Source: Brachionus manjavacas (lineage: Eukaryota; Rotifera; Eurotatoria; Ploima; Brachionidae). Taken from it: a stretch of DNA of 64,000 bases. Shown here piece after piece: positions 1-10,206 of the stretch (position 1 is the stretch's first letter; every line of letters begins with the position of its first letter). Location: positions 310,001 through 374,000 of the forward strand of contig JAHQIY010000014.1 of assembly GCA_019054805.1 (NCBI GenBank), written 5' to 3'. A program made the position numbers and the translations under genes. The notes below the pieces were generated by a model. That model saw nothing but the letters and a program-made list of their open reading frames with translations, made no database searches and was not told the DNA's origin.

Positions 1-1025
1 CTTGTCGGATATCCCAAACTAAAAATGTTTTACTGTCTAAATAACCCACAACAAGATCTCCGTTAGATAAAAGACCGAACAAGTATGGGTAGTAATGGAT
101 GCTGGTCAATTTTCTTTTCATAATTCCTTGCTGCATGTCCCACACTTCAACCGCATTTCCATAACTTCCTCTCAACATTTCACCATTTGGCAAAGCGAAT
201 ATTTTATGGTAATTGGAAGAAATTGTAAAATTAAGTCTCAATGTTCCATTGAACGAAGGAGGCAAACTACTCGTACCAGTGGATCTAAAAAATTTTTAAA
301 TATTGTTTTTATTAAGCTTAATAAATCTACATGGTTGATACTGATGAAGTGGATCTTAAAATTTGAAATTAAATTTTCAAATAATTTATATTAGATGAGC
401 TTACTGAGATGTTGTTGATCCAGTGGTAAAGGTGCTTGGTGAAGTGGATCTTAAAATTTTTTCTTTTTAGAAATAAATTATTTGAAAAAATATTCTGCTA
501 CGTAGTATTAGGTGTTTGTTCAGTGGAGTCGGTGGTATGGTCCGTAGTTGTCGAAGAATTGGAAGTTACTCTTTAAAATGAAAATTTAAACAAAATAGAA
601 TGTCAAATTAAATTGATATTTTTTAAAATTATTTGAGCTAAATATTACTCAGATGTACACTGACATATTGGTACGTTGTTTAACCTGATACAGTTGCCGG
701 TTTGATAGTATCTTCCTCTACAGTGTAAATGACAAACAGTGACTTGAAATGAATTACTGGCATCACACAAGAGATATTTATTGTCATCTACATTTTGCAA
801 ATCACTTTCTTTGTAAATATCTTCGGCACATTTGGAACATTCTGGCTTGATGCTGGTGATACATAATTTGCAATTTCTCTCACCGTAGCATTGAAGGCAA
901 GCATCAAATGTCAAACTACAACCACTGAGTGAGCATGAAGTCAGCCAAAATTTTGGTTGAATGTTCGAAGCCTCAAATGTTGAGACAAAGAACAGAGTGC
1001 TTATCAATAAAACTCCTCTAAACAT
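1..1025 (-). CDS. Secreted Cys-rich (defensin-like) / Ser-Thr linker / WD40 fusion, gene 1, partial
   Basis: Minus-strand gene rebuilt from five exons: 649-1025, 502-570, 405-449, 331-354 and 1-284 (continues beyond the window). All introns are 46-78 bp with GT...AG ends, and every junction keeps the same phase (two bases, then one). Exon 1 has a hydrophobic signal peptide (residues 1-19), then Cys 31, 36, 43, 46, 52, 55, 63, 66, then Cys 87, 98, 102, 112, 121, 123 with spacing C-x10-C-x3-C-x9-C-x8-C-x-C and a G-x-C turn, the pattern of CSalpha-beta defensins. Exons 2-4 encode a Ser/Thr-rich linker. Exon 5 encodes WD40 repeats (LPNGE..EVWD, LSNGDLV..LVWD). It is a paralogue of the gene at 5097-6568. 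Unspliced, exon 1 reads as a 126-residue protein ending at the donor site. The domain calls are from pattern; the function is unknown, and extracellular defence or recognition is only a guess. Confidence 0.72.
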
Positions 1026-2262
1026 CGTAAATTAAAATTTAATTTGAAAAAAACAGAAAAATGTTACTTAAAAAGTTTTATTTAACAGAACTATGTTTTC
1101 TCATAGTAGTTTATTTTTGAGACGATTATTTATCAAAAAAAAACTGACTTGATTTAACAATAAAACTTAATATTTTTCAAGGATTCTTAAATTTTAAATA
1201 ATTTCTTAATTTAATCAAAAACTCAATTTAAAAATAATTATTTAGAAAAAAATTACTACTAACTTTTTAGCATTTTAGTGATTTTTCTATTCTTCATTAA
1301 TTGTTTACCTTAATGCTATTTAAATCATGTAATTAATTAGAAAATTATTTGAAAAATTTAAATAGATCTAATTTGATTACAAAATTTTTGGTCACCTTAT
1401 AGGGACAAAATTTTATCATAAAATAAGCAGTCAAATGAATGATGATAAATTTAATGAGAACACAAATAGAATAAAGATCGATGACAATTAAAGATTTATC
1501 CAATATTCGATATTTATCATGTTCATTTAATTAAGCTTTTTTGATTTTTTTTTATTTTTTGAATTTTTTTCAGTCGACTAAAGAACTAATTATAAAATTA
1601 ATAAAAAAATTTATTTATTTCAATTTTTTGTCAATTCGAAATCATTAATTAAAAAAAAACAATAAAATTGAAAAAAACGGTCCAAAATACAATAAAAATA
1701 AACAAAAAACAATTTGATTTTTTGCCAGTAGTAAACTTATTTATTAGCAAAGTTAGATTTTTTTTTAAGTCGGAAATTTTGTTCAAGCAGGAAGTGATGA
1801 TATTCTTTTATTGATTTTTAATTTTGAATAATAAGAAAAACCAATTAAATTTCTTAGCTAAAATTTTTAGAAGAGTTAAAATATTTTTTGAAGTTTTCAT
1901 TTAAAAATTTTCCAAATAATTTTAAATAAGACACTGTAAAAATTGTTGATTTTATTGAATTTATAAATTAAATAAATTTTAAAAAGAATTATTTATAAGC
2001 TTTAATTTATTCCATATTCTTGCATCTGAAGAATTCTTTAAAAAAAAAAATCTAATTTCTGTTTTATAATCACATTACCGAAACAGGCTAAAATTATTGC
2101 TGAAAAAAATTAAAAAATAGTCTTAAAACTAATCTCTCTACTAGTGCTTTTATACGCATTATGATAGAGTCATGTTCATTAAAATTACTTAAAAAATTTT
2201 AAAATTTCATTAAAAAAAATTTAATCATAATTAAAATTAAAAAAAAAATTTTGTTAAAAAGT
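1026..2262. other. AT-rich intergenic stretch
   Basis: I see no coding exon, RNA gene or repeat structure here. It holds the upstream region of the minus-strand secreted gene at 1-1025 and the 3' flank of the EF-hand gene at 2263-3579. Homopolymer A and T runs dominate. Confidence 0.6.
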
Positions 2263-3579
2263 TTACAAATTTTCACAAAGTTCATCCGAGACGGGTTCAT
2301 AAAAATAATTGATTGGAATAAGCATTTTTCGCAGCAACTTATATTTACTGCACAAAAATAAAAAATTCTCTCGATTAATTTGCACCTTTCTCAGGCGACT
2401 ATTTTTACTTTTTTCAAAATCGAAGCTTTGTATAGATGAATCCAATCGTGTGGATATAGAAGTAAAAGATGATGAATGAGACATATTTGAAGAGAAATTT
2501 GTGCAATCACTTGTTTTAAAATCACGGTTCTTGACCATAAAGTCCAAAAGGAAGATAACCTCATTTAATTTATCATCAACCAGATCACTGGTTTTTGAAA
2601 AGAGACTATATTTTTTGATCTGATTGGCGATTTCCTCATCCGAAAAATCCGAGTCATCGCTACTTAAAGACAAAGATTCTGTGACTAATTTCCTATCATG
2701 GTTCAATTCTTGCAAAAAATTATCCAAGTCGTCCAAATTCAAGCTAAGGTTAAGCGCTGTTCTCAATTCGGCGTAGTTGAGCGAGCCATTGTGGTCCAAG
2801 TCAATCATATTAAATACCCAGGTGAATTTTTCCTCTACTGGAGCTTTGCATCTTATCCAAAATGATATCAAAAATTCACTAAAATTTAATTTATTGTCCC
2901 AATCAATGTCAAATAGTGAAAATAATTTTTTTATTAAAATTTCTTTTGAACTATCAGTCAAATAATTAGGCAATAGGGTGTAATAGTAAATTTTAAATTG
3001 ATCATAGCTGATGAAGCCCACAGGGCACTTTTTTTGAAATTCCGAATGCCAGTGTTTGATCTGTTTTTCAGTGAAGCCAGTGTTTGCCATCAAAAATTCC
3101 AAGTCATCCTCAAAAATGTCGTGTTTACTTGGCAAAGAGCAGCTAGTGTTCAAACTATCGTATATGTCTGTAAACGAAGAATAGTAGGAACCGGTAGATA
3201 CCGAATTTGATCGGGAATACTTGGAAGACAAGCTGACAAAGTCTTTTGAGCTGGAATTTTTGATATTAAGCTTGAATGGTTGAATTTTTTGATTAGTTAC
3301 AAGATTTTTTAGATCAGACAGTCTTTGGTCCCATTTTTTGGCCGAATTTTTATAACTTAAAAATAGTATATAAGAAAAAAACTAATAATAGTTTAATTAC
3401 TTGAATTGAATAAATTGATCATGATTGTCAAAGCAAGGCCAGATGTAATTGTCTTGTTGGGACTTGTCTAAAGAAGGTGAGTGATCTTCGTAAAAATAGT
3501 ATTCATCGTAGCATTCATTCAAAAAGCTAAAGTGGTCGGCTTTAGAGCGCCAAGTCGAAATTGGAGGAAAATCCATCAC
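2263..3579 (-). CDS. Neuronal calcium sensor (recoverin)-like EF-hand protein with long N-terminal extension
   Basis: Two exons, 3401-3579 and 2263-3355, joined across a 45-bp GT...AG intron in matching phase, give about 423 residues. The region around residues 145-265 resembles the recoverin/NCS fold: a degenerate first EF-hand containing the family's C-P-x-G stretch (CPVGFISYDQF), then two canonical loops, DIDWDNKLNFSE (about 209-220) and DLDHNGSLNYAE (about 245-256). Both have acidic residues at positions 1, 3 and 12. A fourth canonical loop is not seen; an acidic Ser/Asp-rich stretch follows. NCS proteins are usually about 190-200 residues with an N-myristoylated MG start. Here the start is MMDF and there is a Ser/Tyr-rich N-terminal extension of about 140 residues, so membrane attachment by myristate is unlikely. 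The role is inferred as a calcium-binding regulator; the target is unknown. Confidence 0.7.
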
Positions 3580-5096
3580 AATTCTTAGTTGTTATAATTG
3601 AGTGACTAAATGAAAAAAATAGCTACAATTTAAATTTATATAATATTTTCAATAAACAAAAATTTCAAGTTTTTGTGCAATTAATGCTTAATAAAATTTT
3701 TCACAATCAAATTCTTTTCGTATTGTATCATAAAAAATTTTTCTAATTGTTGTAATATTTTAGATACAATTAAAAAATTATTACATGCTTGACTTGGTTT
3801 TTGGATTAATTTTCCGCTCAGACTGATCGAACCAAACCAATAAACTAAAGTTATTATCTGTACTAGAACAATTTTGAATGAAAAAATTCAAAAAGATTAA
3901 TTTTTATAAAATACCAAGTTAGAAAAAAACTATTTTTTTGATGAGATTTTAAGTTTGTTTTTTATTTTTAAGGATAAATTTTTGAAATTACAAAAAAACC
4001 CTCTAAATACAAATCGGATATCTTCTTCAAATATATTGCTTGATTTTTTTTCTAAATTAAATTATAAAAAGCTAAATTTTTAAGAATAAAATTGGACCAG
4101 TGATTTTAAATACATGGTGTTTCCATGTACAGTTCGATTGTTTTTTCAATTCAATTAAAAATTATTAAAGAGTGGCTTTTGAATTTTGTATTATTTTTAT
4201 CTTTATGGAAAGATTTTTTTTTATTTTTTTATCTTTTTTTCTTTTTAGTTCATTTCAAATTTAGTGAAAGTTAAAATATTTTAAAACATAAAATTCTAGA
4301 TTCTCATTTTTTTGTTAAAAAACAACCAGAATTAAAAAATTTAAATAATTTAGAAAGTCAATTTACTTGAACACTAAAAGTATAAAATACTAAATTTAAG
4401 TTTCGTTATAAAACTTTAAGCCCATCGAAACAGATCCCTATATTAAATATTTTTGATTGAATACCTTAATTATCATAAGAATGATAATGGAATTATATTT
4501 ATGGTAATTTTAGAATTTAAAAAGACAATTAATTATTTCACGTTGTCTTTTGATTTCTGAATAGAAATAATTTCAACAGTTCAAATGAATTTTAATTAGA
4601 ACTTTTTATTTTAAGAAAAACGATATTTAAAAATTATATTTTTGTACTTTTAGTTTTGAGAAAATATGAAAATTGAATCTAAAAAAAGTGTTAAATCAAG
4701 TCAATTTCATGGTTAAAATTTCTTGTCAATTTTCAAAACAATTTTTCTATTAATCATCATTTCTAATCAAATTAAAAACTATGTGTATAATAATGGTATG
4801 ATTTTTTATACTAATTTTAATGATCTCACATGAATAATAATCCATACAAGCTTTTTTTATTATTAAAAAAAAGAGAACTATGTTCATGAATTTTGAGCAT
4901 ATTCTAAATTTCTGTAGTGAAGTTAAATTTTTATTTTCTTAAGTTCTAGGTATTTAAAATTTAAAATACAAGGGTGTAAATTATTGATAAATAACTTTAC
5001 ATGAGAAATTTTACTAATGTTCAAATTGATTTCGCATTTATAAAATGAAATTGAAAATTTAAATTCTACATTAAAAGAAAAAAAACACAATTAAAA
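3580..5096. other. Intergenic region between divergent genes
   Basis: No exon or RNA gene could be supported. It is the shared upstream region of the minus-strand EF-hand gene and the plus-strand secreted WD40 gene. A TATA-like stretch (tttataaaat) lies at about 5038-5047, 50 bp before the ATG at 5097, and is a plausible core promoter element. Confidence 0.5.
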
Positions 5097-6568
5097 ATGC
5101 TTAAGACAAGTTTAGTACTTTTCATTGTATTATTTGCTTCACTATCACAGTCAGCCAAAATAATTAACCCAAAATTTTGGTTAACCACATGTCCACTCAG
5201 TGGTTGTTCTTTGACATTTAGTGCTTGCCTGGGGTGTTTCGGTGAGAGAAATTGCAAATCATGCATCACCAGCATCAAACCAGAATGCGCAACTTGTGCC
5301 AATGATATTTTTGCAGAAGACGGTTTAGAAGTTATAAATGAGAATAAATATCTGTTATGTGATGCCAATGATAGTTTCCAAGTCACTGTTTGTCATTTTC
5401 ATTGTAGAGGAAGATATTACCAAACTGGTAGATGTACCAGACTCCTAAATTTCCCAATTTGTGAATGTTTGTCTCAGTAAGAAATTGAAATTTAATCAAG
5501 AAAATTTACCAAATAAAATTAAAAAAAAATCGATCTTTTATTTAATAAAAATTTTGCAAGGTCGACTACGACTTCAGCAATACAGTCCACCATTTTTAAT
5601 TCAACTTCGAAGTAATTTAAAAAATATACACCGAAATTCTCAGACTTAAAATTGATTATCTTAGTATTTTGACCACAGAATATCCAGGGCTTACTTTTAA
5701 TGGAAATTTGAATATGAACATTCCTTTACTAAATGGATACCAAAGAGTTTTTGCCTTGCCCAACGGAGATTTTATTAGAGCCACGCCGAAATTTTCAATA
5801 GAAGTTTGGGATGCTCAAAATGGTTTTATTAGGCAAAGTCTTGTAAGTAATTATTACAAGCCGATAGTTTTTGGTTTATTATCAAACGGAGATTTAGTGG
5901 CTGGGTATTCTTTTAATAAAACTTTGGTAGTTTGGGACTTAGCCCAAAATAATGAAAAAATAAAGCGAACAATTCCAACTGATGAGTTTTTTTGGTGCTT
6001 AACAGTGATGGCTAATGATGATCTAGCAATAGGACAACAATCAAACAACTATGATATTGTTATTAGGGATTCAATGGGTGGTCAGATGAAAAATAGACTT
6101 GTTGGACACACAAAAATAGTTTATCAAATACTTGTTTTACCAAATGGTAATTTAGTAAGTTGTTCTTTGGACAAAAAAGTTATTGTTTGGGATATTGACA
6201 GTGGAGCAATTGTTAGAAGCTTGGAAAATTTTAGTCCTGTGTATTCAATAGTAGTTCTTAATAGTGGCAATTTGGTAAGTAGCTTAAATGATGGATCAGT
6301 AAATATGTGGAATTTAAAAACATGGAGATTAGAAAAGAATTTTAAAATACATTCAAGTAGTATTTGCTGGAATAGCTGCCTTCTTGCACTGGCAAATGGT
6401 GATTTAGTAAGTGGATCGTATGATGGAACTGTTAAAGTTTGGGATCCGTATAGTCAAGCAATAAAGTTTAGTTCAGATTCACACAAGTCAACAGTTTATC
6501 AGTTAGTTGCTACTTCGCTTGGAAATATTGCAACCTCATCAGCAACTAGCTTACTTATCTGGGAATAA
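5097..6568 (+). CDS. Secreted Cys-rich (defensin-like) / Ser-Thr linker / seven-repeat WD40 fusion, gene 2
   Basis: Three exons, 5097-5476, 5561-5611 and 5665-6568, give about 444 residues; introns of 84 and 53 bp have GT...AG ends and consistent phase. Residues 1-20 are a signal peptide. Eight Cys (32, 37, 44, 47, 53, 56, 64, 67) precede six more (88, 99, 103, 113, 122, 124) spaced C-x10-C-x3-C-x9-C-x8-C-x-C with a GRC turn, the CSalpha-beta defensin pattern. The 51-bp exon encodes a Ser/Thr-rich linker. Residues from about 150 to the end carry seven WD-type repeats (EVWD, VVWD, VIRD, IVWD, NMWN, KVWD, LIWE), enough for one seven-bladed propeller. The first exon alone would end in an in-frame TAA overlapping the donor GTAAGA. 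It is a close paralogue of the minus-strand gene at 1-1025. Function is not recognised; a secreted recognition or antimicrobial role is a hypothesis. Alternative: two separate adjacent genes, which the matching phases make less likely. Confidence 0.75.
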
Positions 6569-6681
6569 AATTTTAATAAAATTTCAAATTTCCTTTATTT
6601 TAAAAGCTTTTCCTTGAGTATATAAAATAATTTTCAAATATTTATCTTGTTCAAAAAAATGTTTAATAAATTGAATAAATG

Positions 6682-8230
6682 TTTTTTACATATTTCTTAA
6701 ATTCAAAATGGAATCGAAATTGAGTTTAAGAGACGTGTTCAATAAATGGATAGAAGCATCAACAGCACATGGAATTTCAAAAATTTTTCTGAACAAAAAT
6801 TGGTTTCTAAAATTTTTCTGGATCCTATCTGTTTTAAGTTCAGTTGGCTATTGCATTTTCAATTTGTCACGAACATTAAACGATTTTTTGGATTTTGATG
6901 TAAACATTAAGATAACAAATGAGAGAATGGCTTCCATCCAATTTCCAACTGTGTCTTTTTGTAATAAAAATCCTTTTAACTTTAAAAAAATTTCAGAGGA
7001 TTCTACAAACGCGAAAAAATTCATGCAAGAACTTAAAAAAAAAGCTCTAGAAAATTTGGAGAAAAATCAGACCCTCTTTGATATTATGGAAATTATTAAT
7101 TTTGATTTGAATAACAAAATTTTAGAACAAATTGATAGAACGCATAAACACGGCTTTAACATTGACGAGATGCTTCTTAATTGTCAATTTAATAGATTTG
7201 CATGCACAAAAGATGATTTTGAGTATTTTTCACTGGCAGAGTTTGGAAATTGTTACAAATTCAACTCAGGTAAAATTTTATCAAAAGAAGAAATTTTAGA
7301 CACTAAAACACCTGGTAAAAAATGGCTTGAGACTTGAGCTATTCACTGGTATTTTAGATCAGGATTTGAACTTGGGAAGATCCAGTGGCATTCATTTGTT
7401 TATACACAACCATTCAACAGTTATTTTCAGTGAATATGACTCGATTAATTTACCGAATGGATTCGAGACTGATATTGTGGTAAGTCAACAGCATTCTTAC
7501 AAATTATCCGAACCCTACAGCAATTGTATCAAAGACCCAACATCATTAGACTCCTTCCAATCTGATCTTTACAGAAAATCAATTGAATTGTTTGAAAGAT
7601 ACCAACAAAAAACTTGTTTGATAATGTGCTATCATGAATTCATTAAATTGCAGTGTGGTTGCTATTTTTCTGATGCATTGGGTGTTTCATTCAACTCATC
7701 TTGTAATGCGACCATGATCAGCTGTTCCAAAAAAGCTTACGAAAAGTTTCAAAATTCAGTCAAGTCTCTTGAATGCTTTGATTTGTGTCCGCATGAATGT
7801 GAAACAGTCAGTTACAATTTCAAGATGTCTCAATTAAACTTTCCGTCTCCTTTCTACGCCGATTTGATTCTTTCTCAACAAAATTATACAGAAAATGTGA
7901 GAAATTTTACTGGTGTTGAAATGATCAAGCAAAGTGTTCTTGCAGTGAACATTTATCACGATGACATTTCTCTAACTTTGATAAATGAAACTCCTGCCAA
8001 AGATTTTTTCCAATTAGTGTCTGATATTGGTGGAATCTTGGGCATTTGTGTTGGAATGAGTGCTCTTAGTTTTCTTGAAATATTTGATCTAGCATTCAAC
8101 ATATTTTTCTTTTTTTTACCAAAGCATAGCCAAAAAAAGGTAGAAAATTTAAATCAATAATATCATTATTTATTATTCTAGTTATTGTAATTAAAACCGT
8201 TGATTTCTTAATTTTAGCTGTAAAAATTTA
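6682..8230 (+). repeat. Recent duplicate block, copy A (partner 14388-15938)
   Basis: From about 30 bases before the ATG to about 65 bases past the stop codon, this block is almost base-for-base the same as 14388-15938. Identity ends abruptly on both sides, which marks the duplication borders. It holds ENaC copy A. Confidence 0.85.
6708..8160 (+). pseudogene. DEG/ENaC-family sodium channel, copy A, frameshifted
   Basis: Near-identical to the intact gene at 14414-15868 except for a frameshift: at about 7317-7322 the A-run has six A's where copy B has eight. This splits the reading into 6708-7337 and 7327-8160, which cover the N-terminal and C-terminal halves. All family landmarks remain: a His-Gly motif before TM1, FPTVSFCNKNPF after TM1, a Cys-rich extracellular region, and GMS in TM2 where the G-x-S selectivity filter lies. 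Either it is a young pseudogene or the missing two bases are a sequencing error in a homopolymer. Amino-acid differences elsewhere from copy B are few, so inactivation, if real, is recent. It lies 139 bp downstream of the secreted WD40 gene. Confidence 0.8.
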
Positions 8231-10206
8231 GCCTTTATATTTTTATAAAGTAAAGTAAAGCATTTCGTGACCAATATTAATAATTAGGTGTCGATTGCTA
8301 TTAATTTAATGACAAACAAAAATTCAAATAAAAATTAAATAATTTGTCGAATTTTTGATATTTTGCAATTAGTTAAAATTTAATTCAAATTATTAAAAAT
8401 AAAAATTTAAACAAAATTTAATTTTTATGTTTCCTACTTTTATAAATTTTTACGCCCAAATTTTTTTCATGTATTTACCGCATAGATCACATGATCTTTT
8501 TTTTTATTTAAGTTTTTCTAGGTGGTGAAAACAATATTCAAAATTTCATTTTTGTGATTGACATAATCAATACTATCAATTTATTTTAAATCACTATCGG
8601 CGAATGTTTAAACCTCTTTCATCATAAAATTAGGGTGACCAGTTTCGACTGGGTAATAATTGCGGTGTCGATGATCAACTCGATGCAGTAGCCTCTGTGT
8701 CAGATCGGAGCCGTTGCTCAAAAAGGTACTTGAAAAGGAGAGAATAGGGACAATTATTATTATTATTATTATCGGTTCAATCACTTTTCAGCAGCATCAT
8801 TCTGTAAAAATATTATCAAGCTAAATGCTGTTGTTCGCATTACAAGACTCATAAATTCTAATATTTTTTTTAACTTGATTTAATTAATTAATTTAAAACA
8901 AAATAAAATTAGCTCTTTCAATAAATTCTTAATAAATTAAAAAAAATACGTTTAATAATGTAACTCTAATTTTGCATTTGGATGTGTTTATTTTCAAATA
9001 AAAAATAAATTATTAAATTTTAATCTGTTTTCAAAATTTTAGTTTATTAAATTTTGAATTAAATTTTAACAATATAAGATAAAATAAAAATTTAAAGTAA
9101 AAATAAAATAAAAGTAAAATAAATTATAATATATTACCGTATCCCCCTTTAAATAATACTGCACCACAAACTAAGACACGCTTTTGAACCATGCACCATA
9201 GCTAATGCTTAAATATTTTTGATTAAGAAAGCATGGTCTAATAGTTGTATATACGAGTATAGGGACGCATTAAACTCTGAAATTCTTAATTTAATGCGTC
9301 GTTAAGACAAAAAATCAAAAAAATCGAAAAAATAAAAAATTAATTTTTCTATTTTTTTATAATAATACTTATTGCTGCACCAAATGCATAGTAAATTAAA
9401 AATTGTTTTTAATTTTTGTTTACACCCGTGAAAATACTTTTCTTCTGAATTTATGGGATCATTAAAAGAATCTTTATCGTACATTTACATTATAAAATAA
9501 ACAAAAAATAACAAAAAAATTGGAAAAATTTTTTCCTCTGTATTTATTTAATTTTAAAATAATAGATTTTTATTTTTCATTTCAAGATTTTTGTAATTTT
9601 AAAAATAATTAATAAGATCATTCTATATTTTTCACTTAAAATTAATTTTTAAAATCTTTGTCAGTTATTACTTAAATCATCTTTATTAAATTTTTCATCA
9701 TTTTTGATTAAATTTGTTACCCGGAAATTTTTGACCATGATCTTTAAATTCTCATTAATAAAGGAATAATTTCATTTTAAACAAATAGTATTATTAAATT
9801 TAGGTGCAATTACAATAACGATTACATTTTTTCATGTTTTTTTACGCTCATATTTTTTCGGTTTTTAAATTCACTGGATTTGTCGAATTATAATTTTGTC
9901 ATTAAATGATGGGTGATTTTTATTATACTTAATTATTAGTTTGACTTTTACTCTTTTCTTTATTCTCATATATATTTAAAATAAATTGATAAAAAAATTA
10001 AAAAATATCTTTTTTTATCAATATTCCTATATCACTATATTAATCGAGTTTTAAATTTTTTGTAGAAAACATTTTTTTAGTAATGCATATTTTTAAAACT
10101 AACTATTCGTTTGGTTTTTGACTCCTTTTTTTTGAAATAAATGAATAAAAAAATTTTAAACAAAAATATTTTATTTACACAAATTAATATTTTAGACAAA
10201 AATAAT
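8231..10206. other. Intergenic region, AT-rich, with one GC-richer insert
   Basis: No gene is supported. About 8636-8775 stands out by higher GC and ends in an ATT microsatellite (listed separately). At 9264-9301 an 11-base inverted repeat (gacgcattaaa / tttaatgcgtc) could form a small hairpin. The remainder is AT-rich without visible structure. Confidence 0.5.
8636..8775 (+). mobile_element. Possible 3' end of a non-LTR retrotransposon
   Basis: A GC-richer island of about 120 bp in AT-rich flanks, followed directly by an (ATT)n run. Compact islands that end in a short microsatellite are typical of 5'-truncated non-LTR retrotransposon insertions. No coding motif is present, so the assignment is weak. 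Confidence 0.3.

Noticed and set aside
95-394. Plus-strand open frame of 99 codons
   Set aside because: It is antisense to the WD40 and linker exons of the minus-strand gene and has no domain.
645-1025. Stand-alone 126-residue secreted Cys-rich peptide gene
   Set aside because: The apparent stop overlaps a GTAA donor, and phase-consistent exons lead into WD40 repeats. The same is true of the paralogue at 5097, so a fusion gene is the simpler reading; the short form is kept only as a possible isoform.
5644-5664. Alternative acceptor ctcag at 5640-5644 for exon 3 of the secreted WD40 gene
   Set aside because: It keeps the frame open, but the intron after the 51-bp exon would be only about 33 bases, shorter than any other intron in the window.
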